Part shown: piece after piece, positions 54,274 through 63,083 of the stretch
Numbering within the stretch: the stretch's first letter is position 1
How the letters are laid out: every line of letters begins with the position of its first letter
Origin: Bacillota bacterium
GTDB lineage: Bacteria; Bacillota; Clostridia; Lachnospirales; Lachnospiraceae
Reading direction: 5' to 3'
Length of the DNA: 64,000 nt
Assembly (NCBI GenBank): GCA_023410575.1
Contig: JAEYPP010000016.1
Coordinates: forward strand, 62,001 to 126,000
Translations under genes and position numbers: made by a program
Notes under the pieces: generated by a model
Told to the model about the DNA's origin: nothing
The model's input: the letters and a program-made list of their open reading frames with translations, nothing else
The model's database searches: none

Positions 54274-55230
54274 TTGAGGAGCAAGATTAAAATTGGAACA
54301 CGAAAAGTAGCTATTATTGGGGCGGGATTCGTAGGTTCATCGATTGCGTATGCGCTTGCTATTAGGGATATTGCAAGAGAAGTTGTATTAATAGATATTA
54401 ATAAAGAAAAGGCAGAAGGTGAGGCATGGGATATCCGCCATGGTTTGCCAATTATGGGAACAACGGATTTATACGCTGGAGACTATTCTGATTGTGCCGA
54501 TTGCGACTTGATTGTGATTACTGCTGGAAGAAACAGAAGAGCTTTAGAAACAAGGCTTGACCTTACCAATGATAACGTAAAAACAATGCAATCCGTTGTT
54601 GAATCAATCCAACAGTATTATACGCGAGGCGTTATCTTAGTTATTTCTAATCCTGTGGATGTGTTAACATATAAAGTAGATGAATGGATGGGATTACCCA
54701 ATGGTATGGTATTTGGATCGGGATGTATCTTGGATACCTCTCGATTTATTAGAAGTATTGCAGATTATGTTGAATTACAAACAGGAGTTATTAATGGATA
54801 CTTGGTGGGTGAACATGGAGATAGTCAAGTACCGGTATGGAGTAGAATAACGATTGGTGGAATACCAATCGAGGAGTATTGCAATGATGTGAATATCTCA
54901 TGGAATGATGATATTAAAAACATGCTTACTGAAAAAACTCGTAATATGGGTGCTGCAATTATTAAAGCAAAAGACAGAACACATTATGGCATAGCAACCT
55001 GCGTTTGTTGTATTGCAGATGCTGTAATTAATATGAAGCCAACGATAGCTTCTGTATCATCTCGTTTACAAGGCGAGCATGGTGTTCGAGATGTGGCATT
55101 ATCAGTACCATCTGTGATAGGACCAGCGGGTGTCCAACAACGTATAAGAGAAAGATGGAAACCGGATGAGTATGAGGGATTTTTTGCTGCAGTAGAAAAA
55201 GTTAGAAAAGTCATACAAGTGATAGATTAG
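54274..55230 (+). CDS. Lactate/malate dehydrogenase-family 2-hydroxyacid dehydrogenase
   Basis: 318 aa. NAD loop IIGAGFVGSSIA, catalytic Arg94 (ETRLDL), Asp154 and Arg157 (LDTSRF), His181 (GEHGDSQVPVW) are intact. The specificity loop reads AGRNRRALETR: the residue matching Gln102 of LDH is Arg88, as in malate dehydrogenases, and the Lys-Pro-Gly after it is replaced. So it is probably not an ordinary L-lactate dehydrogenase. TTG start at 54274 with AGGGGGA seven bases upstream. It sits at the end of the LuxE/LuxC cassette. Confidence 0.85.
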   Translation: MRSKIKIGTRKVAIIGAGFVGSSIAYALAIRDIAREVVLIDINKEKAEGEAWDIRHGLPIMGTTDLYAGDYSDCADCDLIVITAGRNRRALETRLDLTNDNVKTMQSVVESIQQYYTRGVILVISNPVDVLTYKVDEWMGLPNGMVFGSGCILDTSRFIRSIADYVELQTGVINGYLVGEHGDSQVPVWSRITIGGIPIEEYCNDVNISWNDDIKNMLTEKTRNMGAAIIKAKDRTHYGIATCVCCIADAVINMKPTIASVSSRLQGEHGVRDVALSVPSVIGPAGVQQRIRERWKPDEYEGFFAAVEKVRKVIQVID

Positions 55231-55239
55231 GAGGTTTAT

Positions 55240-55842
55240 ATGGGACAAATTAAAGTAACAAAAACACCAATCAAAGGATTGTATGTTATTGAACCAACTG
55301 TACATGGTGATAACCGAGGATATTTTATTGAAACTTACAACCAGAAGGATATGCAGGAAGCTGGACTTGATATGGTTTTTGTTCAGGATAATCAAAGTAT
55401 GTCTACAAAGGGTGTACTTCGAGGACTTCATTTTCAAAAAGAGTTTCCTCAAGGAAAACTTGTAAGAGTAATTAAGGGAGCTGTCTTTGATGTAGCAGTT
55501 GACCTTCGAGCTGATAGTGAAACTTATGGAAAGTGGTATGGAGTGGAATTAACAGAGGACAATAAGAAACAGTTTTATGTTTCTGAAGGTTTTGCACATG
55601 GATTTTTAGTATTATCGGATACTGCAGAGTTCTGTTATAAAGTTACAGACTTTTATCATCCAGGAGATGAAGGTGGATTAGCTTGGAATGATCCTGAAAT
55701 TGGAATCGAGTGGCCAGGCGTAGTTGGAGAATATAACGGAACAGCATCGAGTGAGGGATTTGCTATGGTAGATGGCACAAAATTAAATCTAAGCGATAAG
55801 GATCAAAAGTGGCTTGGTTTAAAAGATACGTTCAGATTTTAG
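55240..55842 (+). CDS. rmlC: dTDP-4-dehydrorhamnose 3,5-epimerase RmlC
   Basis: 200 aa cupin epimerase in dTDP-L-rhamnose synthesis. GDNRGYFIETYNQ, DNQSMSTKGVLRGLHFQ (catalytic His in RGLHFQ), GKLVRVIKGAVFDVAVDLR and FYVSEGFAHGFLVLS are present. The nine-base gap to the dehydrogenase upstream and AGGAGG site suggest one operon. Confidence 0.95.
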   Translation: MGQIKVTKTPIKGLYVIEPTVHGDNRGYFIETYNQKDMQEAGLDMVFVQDNQSMSTKGVLRGLHFQKEFPQGKLVRVIKGAVFDVAVDLRADSETYGKWYGVELTEDNKKQFYVSEGFAHGFLVLSDTAEFCYKVTDFYHPGDEGGLAWNDPEIGIEWPGVVGEYNGTASSEGFAMVDGTKLNLSDKDQKWLGLKDTFRF

Positions 55843-55883
55843 ATTATGATAGAGGCAGCAATATATGAGGGGAGGCATCTGTA

Positions 55884-57164
55884 GTGAAAGGTTTAAAAGT
55901 AGATTTTGAGTTCACTAAGAAAGAAGAATTTGGGAAAGAAGTAATTGAAAAAAAGGTACAGTGTTTGTTTGAACATACAAAGTATCGATTGATTGATATA
56001 TGGTGTATTCTTGATAAAAAAACTTATGTCTCAGATTTTCCGGCATTGTATTATATCAATGAATGTATGATTGAATTTGAGTGTCCTGACGATTGCGATG
56101 CAGAGGCTGCATGTAATGAAGTTGAGAAAATGATTGAAGAGATGGCAAAGGAAGAAGATTCTTTGTTATCCATTCATTCAATAAAACATAGTAGAGTTTC
56201 AATCAAAAATGATTCACTGGAATCAAAGGAACATAAGGACACGAAAGTTTTTGTTACAGGTGTAGCTGGACAGTTAGGACACGATGTTATGAATCGCCTT
56301 TATGAGTGTGGTTATTATGGCATAGGAACAGATTTAGGTGAGGATTATCAGGGAATTCAGGATAAAAGTCCAGTGACTGCAATGCCATATATCTCATTAA
56401 ACATTATGGATGCCAAAGATGTTAATGAAGTTATTGCAGAGATTAATCCAGATGTTGTGATTCACTGTGCGGCCTGGAATGCAGTAGACCAGGCAGAAGA
56501 CAAATCTAGGATGGATATTGTACATTCAACCAATGTGGATGGAACTCAAAACATTGCGAATGCTTGTGCTAAAATTGGTTGTAAGATGGTATACATTAGT
56601 ACCGATTATGTTTTTGATGGTTCAGGTAATGAGCCATGGAAGGCTGACTCTAAGGAATTTGGTGCATTGAATGTCTATGGGCAGACAAAGCTTGCAGGTG
56701 AGCTAGCGGTATCTCAGACTTTAAGTAACTATTTCATTGTACGTACTTCATGGGCATATGGAATTAGTGGAAAGAATTTTGTGAAAGCTATGTTAGATAT
56801 TGGAAAGAAATATAGTACTGTACGAGTAGTCAATGATCAAATAGGAACACCTATGTATATGAAAGATTTAGCACACCTTCTTGTTGAAATGATTGCTACA
56901 GATAAGTATGGATACTATAATGCGACAAATGAGGGCGGTTATATTAGTTGGTATGATTTTGCATGTGAGATATTTCGACAAGCGGGTCTAACTACAACGG
57001 TATTACCTGTGAGTTCTAAAGAATATGGTATTAATCGAGCAACAAGACCAGCGAATAGTAGATTAGATAAAAGTAAGCTTGAGGAGAATGGGTTTAAACT
57101 CTTGCCAGATTGGAAGGATGCTCTAAGAAGATATTTAGAGGAGCTGAATAATCTGGAAAAATAG
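55884..57164 (+). CDS. rmlD: dTDP-4-dehydrorhamnose reductase RmlD with N-terminal extension
   Basis: 426 aa. The C-terminal roughly 300 residues are a normal RmlD: VFVTGVAGQLGHDVMNRL, HCAAWNAVDQAEDK, YISTDYVFDGSG, YGQTKLAGE (YxxxK) and RTSWAYG. Residues 1-118 are an extra acidic, Cys-containing domain (FEFTKKEEFGKEVIEKKV, CMIEFECPDDCDAEAAC) that I do not recognise. GGGGAGG precedes the GTG start. It makes dTDP-L-rhamnose with RmlA and RmlC; rmlB must be elsewhere. Confidence 0.9.
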   Translation: MKGLKVDFEFTKKEEFGKEVIEKKVQCLFEHTKYRLIDIWCILDKKTYVSDFPALYYINECMIEFECPDDCDAEAACNEVEKMIEEMAKEEDSLLSIHSIKHSRVSIKNDSLESKEHKDTKVFVTGVAGQLGHDVMNRLYECGYYGIGTDLGEDYQGIQDKSPVTAMPYISLNIMDAKDVNEVIAEINPDVVIHCAAWNAVDQAEDKSRMDIVHSTNVDGTQNIANACAKIGCKMVYISTDYVFDGSGNEPWKADSKEFGALNVYGQTKLAGELAVSQTLSNYFIVRTSWAYGISGKNFVKAMLDIGKKYSTVRVVNDQIGTPMYMKDLAHLLVEMIATDKYGYYNATNEGGYISWYDFACEIFRQAGLTTTVLPVSSKEYGINRATRPANSRLDKSKLEENGFKLLPDWKDALRRYLEELNNLEK

Positions 57165-57237
57165 ATTATTGGTGCTACTCTAAATGTTGTATCTTTTATT
57201 TAGTGGTTAAATATTTAATGTAGAAAGTTGGATTATG

Positions 57238-57265
57238 TTGAAAAAGAGTGTAATAAGTGTATAAT
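57238..57265 (+). promoter_or_regulatory. Promoter for the CapD/WbpM-type gene
   Basis: TTGAAA at 57238 and TATAAT at 57260 with a 16-base spacer ending AATAAGTG, matching the promoter at 30860. The roughly 250-base gap 57165-57411 holds nothing else recognisable. Confidence 0.68.
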
Positions 57266-57411
57266 GTTATCTGATACTTGTTTTTATTGAAAACATTCAA
57301 GGATTCAACTAACTCAAAAGAAACTGAATTCGAGAAGGGTTAGCTATTGAGAATCATAATTCGAATAGATGAATAGTCATTTTATTTAAGTATTAACTAA
57401 AAGGTGGATTT

Positions 57412-59271
57412 ATGCAGAAATTGGTGAGAGATAAAAAAATTGTAATTCGTAGAATATTTATACTAATGATAGATTGTCTTACAGCAATCATAGTAAGTTG
57501 TTTGGCATTATTTATTCGATTTGATTTTAAAGTAGATAGTATACCATCGTATTTTCTTGACAGTATATGGAGTTATATGCCAATCGGAGTAATGTCAGTT
57601 TTTATTGTATACTATCTATTTCGTCTTTACCACAGTATGTGGAAATTTGTTGGTATAGTAGAATTAGAGAATGTCATAATGGCAGGTATTACAGTTGCAG
57701 TAATTCAGTTTATCGGTTATCAGATATTACAGTTACCAATTCCGAGAAGTTATTACATATTATATGGTATTTTCTTAGTGGGATTTACAGCTGTTACTCG
57801 AATTGGATATCGAGCTATTCGTCTATTTATAAAAAGAAGAACTGATTCTCAGGGCGAGAACGTAATGATAATTGGAGCAGGAGAAGCAGGTAATGTCATT
57901 ATTAAAGAAATGCTCAATAGCCATCACTTAAATAAAAATATCAAGTGTATCATTGATGATGATGTGAAAAAGATTGGTAAGTACATTCATGGAATTCGTG
58001 TTGTAGGAAATCGTGATACTATATTACTTAATGTTGATAAATATGGGGTTACAGAAATTACGATTGCTATGCCTTCTGTTTCAAAAAAAGTAATCAGAGA
58101 AATAGTTACGATATGCAAAGAAACAGGTTGTAAACTGAAAATCTTACCTGGTATTTACCAGCTTGTGAATGGTGACGTATCCACCGATAAGTTAAGAGAT
58201 GTAGAAGTAGAAGATTTATTAGGACGAGACCCGATCAAGGTTGATATTGAATCAATTATGGGGTATGTAGCAAAAAAAGTTGTCATGGTAACCGGTGGAG
58301 GTGGTTCTATCGGTTCCGAGTTATGTCGTCAAATAGCATCACATAAACCAAAACAATTAATCATTCTCGATATATATGAGAACAATGCATATGATATTCA
58401 ACAAGAATTACTGCATGATCACCCAGAGTTAGATCTCGTGGTACTGATAGCTTCTGTGCGAAATACAAAGCGAGTGAATCAGATTTTTGAAAAATATCAA
58501 CCAGATATTGTTTACCACGCAGCTGCACACAAGCATGTTCCATTGATGGAAGTAAGCCCAAATGAAGCAGTAAAAAATAATGTCTTTGGTACATTAAAGG
58601 TTGTAAAAGCTTCTGATAAGTATGGTGTTAAAAAGTTTGTTATGATATCCACAGATAAAGCAGTCAATCCAACGAATATTATGGGTGCAACAAAGCGTAT
58701 CTGTGAGATGATTGTACAGACATATAACAGACGCTCGAATACAGAATTTGTTGCTGTTCGATTTGGTAATGTACTTGGTAGCAATGGTAGTGTCATTCCT
58801 CTGTTTAAGAAGCAAATCCAAGAAGGAGGGCCAGTGACGGTAACGCATCCAGATATTATTAGATATTTTATGACTATCTCTGAGGCAGTATCACTTGTGT
58901 TACAGGCAGGAGCATATGCAAAAGGTGGAGAAATCTTTGTTCTTGATATGGGAGAACCAGTTAAGATCTTAGATTTAGCCAATAACTTAATACGATTATC
59001 AGGTTATGAACCAAATGAAGATATTGCAGTAACATTTACTGGGCTTAGACCTGGCGAGAAATTATATGAAGAATTATTAATGGAAGAAGAAGGGATGCAG
59101 GATACAGCCAATTCTTTAATTCATATAGGAAAGCCTATCACAATTGATGAGGATAATTTTTTGAAACAATTGGACGAGCTTTATGAATATGTAATTGAGG
59201 AACCAGATGATATACGTCGTGTGGTAGCAAAAATCGTTGATACTTATCACTATGAAGATATTGAAAGGTAA
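57412..59271 (+). CDS. UDP-N-acetylglucosamine 4,6-dehydratase-type protein (CapD/WbpM family)
   Basis: 619 aa membrane-bound nucleotide-sugar enzyme. Four membrane helices occupy about residues 15-135, a first Rossmann domain (VMIIGAGEAGNVIIKEML) lies at about 145-260, and the catalytic extended SDR follows: KVVMVTGGGGSIGSELCRQI, YHAAAHKHVPLMEVSP, MISTDKAVNPTNIMGATKR and RFGNVLGSNGSVIPLFKKQI. The family produces 4-keto-6-deoxy sugars used for diacetamido sugars, a fit with the DegT aminotransferase and GNAT of this locus. AAAGGTGG before ATG. Confidence 0.92.
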   Translation: MQKLVRDKKIVIRRIFILMIDCLTAIIVSCLALFIRFDFKVDSIPSYFLDSIWSYMPIGVMSVFIVYYLFRLYHSMWKFVGIVELENVIMAGITVAVIQFIGYQILQLPIPRSYYILYGIFLVGFTAVTRIGYRAIRLFIKRRTDSQGENVMIIGAGEAGNVIIKEMLNSHHLNKNIKCIIDDDVKKIGKYIHGIRVVGNRDTILLNVDKYGVTEITIAMPSVSKKVIREIVTICKETGCKLKILPGIYQLVNGDVSTDKLRDVEVEDLLGRDPIKVDIESIMGYVAKKVVMVTGGGGSIGSELCRQIASHKPKQLIILDIYENNAYDIQQELLHDHPELDLVVLIASVRNTKRVNQIFEKYQPDIVYHAAAHKHVPLMEVSPNEAVKNNVFGTLKVVKASDKYGVKKFVMISTDKAVNPTNIMGATKRICEMIVQTYNRRSNTEFVAVRFGNVLGSNGSVIPLFKKQIQEGGPVTVTHPDIIRYFMTISEAVSLVLQAGAYAKGGEIFVLDMGEPVKILDLANNLIRLSGYEPNEDIAVTFTGLRPGEKLYEELLMEEEGMQDTANSLIHIGKPITIDEDNFLKQLDELYEYVIEEPDDIRRVVAKIVDTYHYEDIER

Positions 59272-59383
59272 TGCAAAATGACTTCTATTGATTAAAAGTT
59301 AAATTGTAGAAGATTATAAAACAATAGATAATTGGGATACTTTGTTGTATAATAAAATGTAATTTTTTTTAATGAGGTATACA

Positions 59384-60253
59384 ATGAAGTTAGTTTTTAG
59401 TATTTTAAAAGGAATTCTAATAGGTATTGCGAATATCATTCCAGGTGTTAGTGGTGGAACGATGGCAGTATCCATGGGTATCTACGATCAGATTATAAGT
59501 TCAATTACGGGACTATTTAAGCATTTTAAGAAAAGTATTATTACCTTATTACCTTATGCAATAGGTATGGTGATTGGAGTTATTGGTTTATCATATCTGA
59601 TTGAACCGATGTTCGAGAGATTTCCATTACAAACAGCGTCCCTTTTTGTAGGATTAATTATTGGAGGATTGCCAATACTTTTAAAAAAAGTAAAAGGGAA
59701 AAGAGTCAATGGTGTCGGGCTATTGCTTTTTCTTTTGTTTTTCGCTATTATTGTTGGATTACAATTTTTTGGACAAGATGAGACAGAAGTAGTTATTCAA
59801 TTATCTGTAATCGAAGTCATTAAATTGTTCTTTATCGGGGTGTTAGCTTCTGCGACGATGGTGATTCCAGGGGTTAGTGGTTCCATGATTTTGCTTACGG
59901 TTGGATACTATAATCCTATTATTCAGACAATTAATCGTTGTACGAGTGCAATATCTTCTTTTCATGGAGAAGAATTACTTCATGCATTCGGTATCTTGTT
60001 ACCATTTGGGATTGGTATCGTTGTTGGAATTTTTGCCATTGCGAAAGTAATTGAGTTTTTGTTAGCTCATGCAGAAAGAAAGACTTATTACGCAATCTTA
60101 GGTCTGGTGGTTGCTTCGCCAGTTTCGGTTTACATGAGTGTTGATATTACAACAATCTCTGCATGGAGCGTCATTGTAAGTATCGTTACCTTTGTTGTCG
60201 GATTTATTATTGCATTCTTTTTAGGAGAAAACAAAAGTACAGTAGAAAGTTAA
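59384..60253 (+). CDS. DUF368 (PopT-type) membrane protein, probable polyprenyl-phosphate transporter
   Basis: About 289 aa, 8-9 helices with the duplicated motif IIPGVSGGTMAVSMGIYD near the N terminus and MVIPGVSGSMILLTVGYY in the middle. DUF368 proteins have been linked to returning undecaprenyl phosphate to the inner leaflet. Its place right after a polysaccharide locus agrees with that. ATG 59384 with TGAGGT upstream; ATG 59372 is a weaker alternative. Confidence 0.85.
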   Translation: MKLVFSILKGILIGIANIIPGVSGGTMAVSMGIYDQIISSITGLFKHFKKSIITLLPYAIGMVIGVIGLSYLIEPMFERFPLQTASLFVGLIIGGLPILLKKVKGKRVNGVGLLLFLLFFAIIVGLQFFGQDETEVVIQLSVIEVIKLFFIGVLASATMVIPGVSGSMILLTVGYYNPIIQTINRCTSAISSFHGEELLHAFGILLPFGIGIVVGIFAIAKVIEFLLAHAERKTYYAILGLVVASPVSVYMSVDITTISAWSVIVSIVTFVVGFIIAFFLGENKSTVES

Positions 60254-60268
60254 TAATGGTGATTGTTA

Positions 60269-61345
60269 ATGAAACGTAAGACGGGCTTCCTAGTAGGAAT
60301 TATAATAGTACTATGTTTAATTAGTTTTGTAATTATTAAGGTAGCTGGAAGAAAAAATGTAAATCCAGTAGAGAAAGAAGATAGTGATGAAATTGTAATT
60401 TTGACCTCTTTTTATCCGATGTATGTTTTGACGGTTAATTTGGTAGATGGTTTAGATGGAGTTCGGGTTGTTAACTTAACTAACAATCAGACAGGCTGTG
60501 TTCATGACTATCAATTGACAACGAAAGACATGCGTGAAATAGCAGATGCTGATATTGTTATTTTAAATGGTGGTGAGATGGAAGAGTTCATGGAAGGGGT
60601 TATTGACAACTATCCTAAGCTTAAGGTAATCGATGCAAGTGAGGGAATCGAGTTCTTAACAGGCTTTGATCATGATCATGACCATGAAGAGGCAAAGCAA
60701 GACCATGAAGAAGACAATACAGAGTCTAAGCACGAAGAAGATTATACAGCAACAGAGGCTGATCATGAGGAAGGCAATGTAGGAATTGATACAACTCATG
60801 AGGAAGTAGATTCCCATCATCATAGTGATATTAATGGACATGTTTGGATGAATATGGATTTGTACCAAAAGCAAATCATGACAGTTACATCTAAGCTAAG
60901 TGAATATGATAAAGCGAATGCAGAAGTATACAAAAAAAATGCACAGAGTTATACTGATAAAGTAAATGCATTAAAAGAAGAATTTCAAGATGTATATCAA
61001 TTGGCAGATGGAAAAGAAATTGTTATTTTCCATGATGCTTTTGCTTATTTAGCACAGCAGATGAATATGGAAGTAGTATGTGTCGTAGATACGGATTCCG
61101 AATCCGCATTAAGTGCAGGTGAATTAGCTGAGGTGTTAGAAGAGATTAAGCGACATTCGATTCAGTATCTATTTACGGAGGAACAGTATAGTACCGTAGT
61201 TGCCAACCGCGTTGCTAAGGAAACAGATGCCATGGTATATGTAATGGATTCTTTAGTAACAGGAGAGGCAGATTCCAATGCGTATTTAAATGGTATGCGT
61301 AATAATCTAGAGATGTTACGTCAAGCATTTTCAATCAATAATTAG
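60269..61345 (+). CDS. Zinc-type ABC transporter substrate-binding lipoprotein/anchored protein (ZnuA-like)
   Basis: 358 aa cluster A-I metal-binding protein. An N-terminal hydrophobic segment (about 7-26) has no lipobox Cys, so it may be an uncleaved anchor. SFYPMYVLTVNLV, HDYQLTTKDMREIADADIV and the His/Asp/Glu-rich loop (FDHDHDHEEAKQDHEED, about 131-190) followed by NGHVWMN mark a zinc or manganese importer; the His loop favours zinc. ATG 60269. Confidence 0.87.
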   Translation: MKRKTGFLVGIIIVLCLISFVIIKVAGRKNVNPVEKEDSDEIVILTSFYPMYVLTVNLVDGLDGVRVVNLTNNQTGCVHDYQLTTKDMREIADADIVILNGGEMEEFMEGVIDNYPKLKVIDASEGIEFLTGFDHDHDHEEAKQDHEEDNTESKHEEDYTATEADHEEGNVGIDTTHEEVDSHHHSDINGHVWMNMDLYQKQIMTVTSKLSEYDKANAEVYKKNAQSYTDKVNALKEEFQDVYQLADGKEIVIFHDAFAYLAQQMNMEVVCVVDTDSESALSAGELAEVLEEIKRHSIQYLFTEEQYSTVVANRVAKETDAMVYVMDSLVTGEADSNAYLNGMRNNLEMLRQAFSINN

Positions 61346-61396
61346 TTTGAATTGAAGCTTAAGTAATGGCCAAAGCTCATGATAGGAAGGTTAGAT

Positions 61397-62179
61397 ATGG
61401 ATAAGAAACCAAAACAAACTGGGCAATGTTCGCATATGGAGCAGGGTGCGTGTGGACTACATTGTATAAAAATGAATGATATTGGAGTGACGATCGGGAA
61501 GACGAAGATTATTGAACATATCAACCTTCATATTCATTGTGGTAGGCTTACTGTTATTATTGGTCGTAATGGAGCAGGAAAAAGCACATTAATTAAGGCT
61601 ATGCTTGGGGAAATACAGCATGAAGGAACGATAGAGTTTAAAAATATCAAAGAGGATACAATGTCGAATCTCAAAATTGGATATGTTCCGCAACATCTGA
61701 ATGTTGAAAAGAATACTCCAACGAGTGTGTTTGATATGTTTGCAAGCTATATTAGTTCTTATCCTGTATTTTTAGGAAGAAAAAAGAAGTTATATGAGAC
61801 AATAAAAAAACAATTAGAGATGTTTAAAGCTCAGGAATTGATTGATAAAAGAGTCTGTGATTTATCAGGTGGTGAGTTGCAGAGAGTATTATTATCGATT
61901 GCATGTACCCCAACACCTAATTTATTATTACTCGATGAACCAGTTTCAGGTATTGATCGAAATGGTATGGAGCTATTTTATCATAACATAGATAGGTTAA
62001 AGAAAGAGTATGATATGGCCTTTATCCTTGTTTCTCATGACCTAGAATTTGTAGAAAAATATGCAGATTATGTGATTTTACTGGATCGTTCCATCATTAA
62101 AGAGGGTACTCCCGAGGAAGTATTACAGAGTCAAGAATTTAAAGAAATCTTTGGAAGTACACGAAAGGCTTGGGTATAG
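61397..62179 (+). CDS. Zinc-type ABC transporter ATP-binding protein (ZnuC-like)
   Basis: 260 aa ATPase. Walker A GRNGAGKSTLIK, signature LSGGELQRVLLSIA, Walker B LLLLDEPVSGID and switch VSHDLEFVEK. The N terminus carries an extra Cys/His-rich stretch, CSHMEQGACGLHC, before the ATPase fold, possibly metal-sensing. ATG 61397 has AGGAAGG upstream. The permease starts after its stop. Confidence 0.88.
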   Translation: MDKKPKQTGQCSHMEQGACGLHCIKMNDIGVTIGKTKIIEHINLHIHCGRLTVIIGRNGAGKSTLIKAMLGEIQHEGTIEFKNIKEDTMSNLKIGYVPQHLNVEKNTPTSVFDMFASYISSYPVFLGRKKKLYETIKKQLEMFKAQELIDKRVCDLSGGELQRVLLSIACTPTPNLLLLDEPVSGIDRNGMELFYHNIDRLKKEYDMAFILVSHDLEFVEKYADYVILLDRSIIKEGTPEEVLQSQEFKEIFGSTRKAWV

Positions 62180-62211
62180 GTTTTATACTACACATAGAAG
62201 GAAATGCAAAG

Positions 62212-63054
62212 ATGAGCGGAATTTATCAAATTATGGAGAGTATACTTCCATTAGAGTTAATAAAATATGATTTTATGAAAAATGCTTTATTGGCAGTTTT
62301 AATTATCACGCCTTTATTCGGGATCGTTGGTACGATGATTGTTAATAATAAATTAGCCTTTTTTTCAGATGCACTAGGTCATTCTGTATTCACTGGCATA
62401 GCAATTGGTATTATACTAGGGGTTTCTGATACGAATATATCCACCATTTTATTTGCAGTTGTATTTGCCTTACTACTGAATTGGATTAAGAGAAAAAAAA
62501 CAATTTCTACGGATACGATTATTTCTGTGTTTTCATCAACGAGTACTGCAATTGGATTAGTAATCTTATCAAGAAATGGTAATTTCTCAAAGTACTCTGC
62601 TTTATTCGTTGGTGATATCTTAAATATCACGCCAAGGGAAATCGTTTTTTTACTCATCATTTTTATCGTAGTTCTAATTTTCTGGTTTACTAGTTTTAAT
62701 AAGCTTCATGCAGTAAGTCTTAATTCCAGTCTGGCAAAAAGTAAAGGAATCTCGATTCGATTAATTGAAAATATATTTGCAGTTATCATTGCCTTAATTG
62801 TTATGCTGACAATTAAATTGGTTGGAATTCTGATTATTAATGCCTTGTTAATTTTACCTGCAGCTGCTGCAAGAAATATATCATCTAATATGAAGGAATA
62901 TCATATCTTTAGTATTGTAATATCTATTTTTTCTGGATTATTAGGATTGATTCTGTCTTATTATCTTAGTTTAGCAACAGGACCAACGATTGTAATTATT
63001 GCAGCTATTATATTCTTCTTGACCTTGGTGTTAAGACCGGTCGTGAATGAATAA
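62212..63054 (+). CDS. Zinc-type ABC transporter permease (ZnuB-like)
   Basis: About 280 aa, ABC-3 family with eight predicted helices; LAFFSDALGHSVFTGIAIG is the typical motif near the N terminus and LIINALLILPAAAARN lies near the C terminus. AGAAGGAAA precedes ATG 62212. Third gene of the znu-type operon, in the order binding protein, ATPase, permease. No Zur box was recognised upstream of the operon. Confidence 0.88.
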   Translation: MSGIYQIMESILPLELIKYDFMKNALLAVLIITPLFGIVGTMIVNNKLAFFSDALGHSVFTGIAIGIILGVSDTNISTILFAVVFALLLNWIKRKKTISTDTIISVFSSTSTAIGLVILSRNGNFSKYSALFVGDILNITPREIVFLLIIFIVVLIFWFTSFNKLHAVSLNSSLAKSKGISIRLIENIFAVIIALIVMLTIKLVGILIINALLILPAAAARNISSNMKEYHIFSIVISIFSGLLGLILSYYLSLATGPTIVIIAAIIFFLTLVLRPVVNE

Positions 63055-63083
63055 ATAAAGGCTACTACAAAATTGGAGGCAAT

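Noticed and set aside
54274..55230. Plain L-lactate dehydrogenase
   Set aside because: Family is right, but the specificity loop differs at the key residue, so a substrate call of lactate is not supported.
58512..58982. 156-aa minus-strand open frame
   Set aside because: Antisense to the conserved catalytic part of the CapD/WbpM-type gene.
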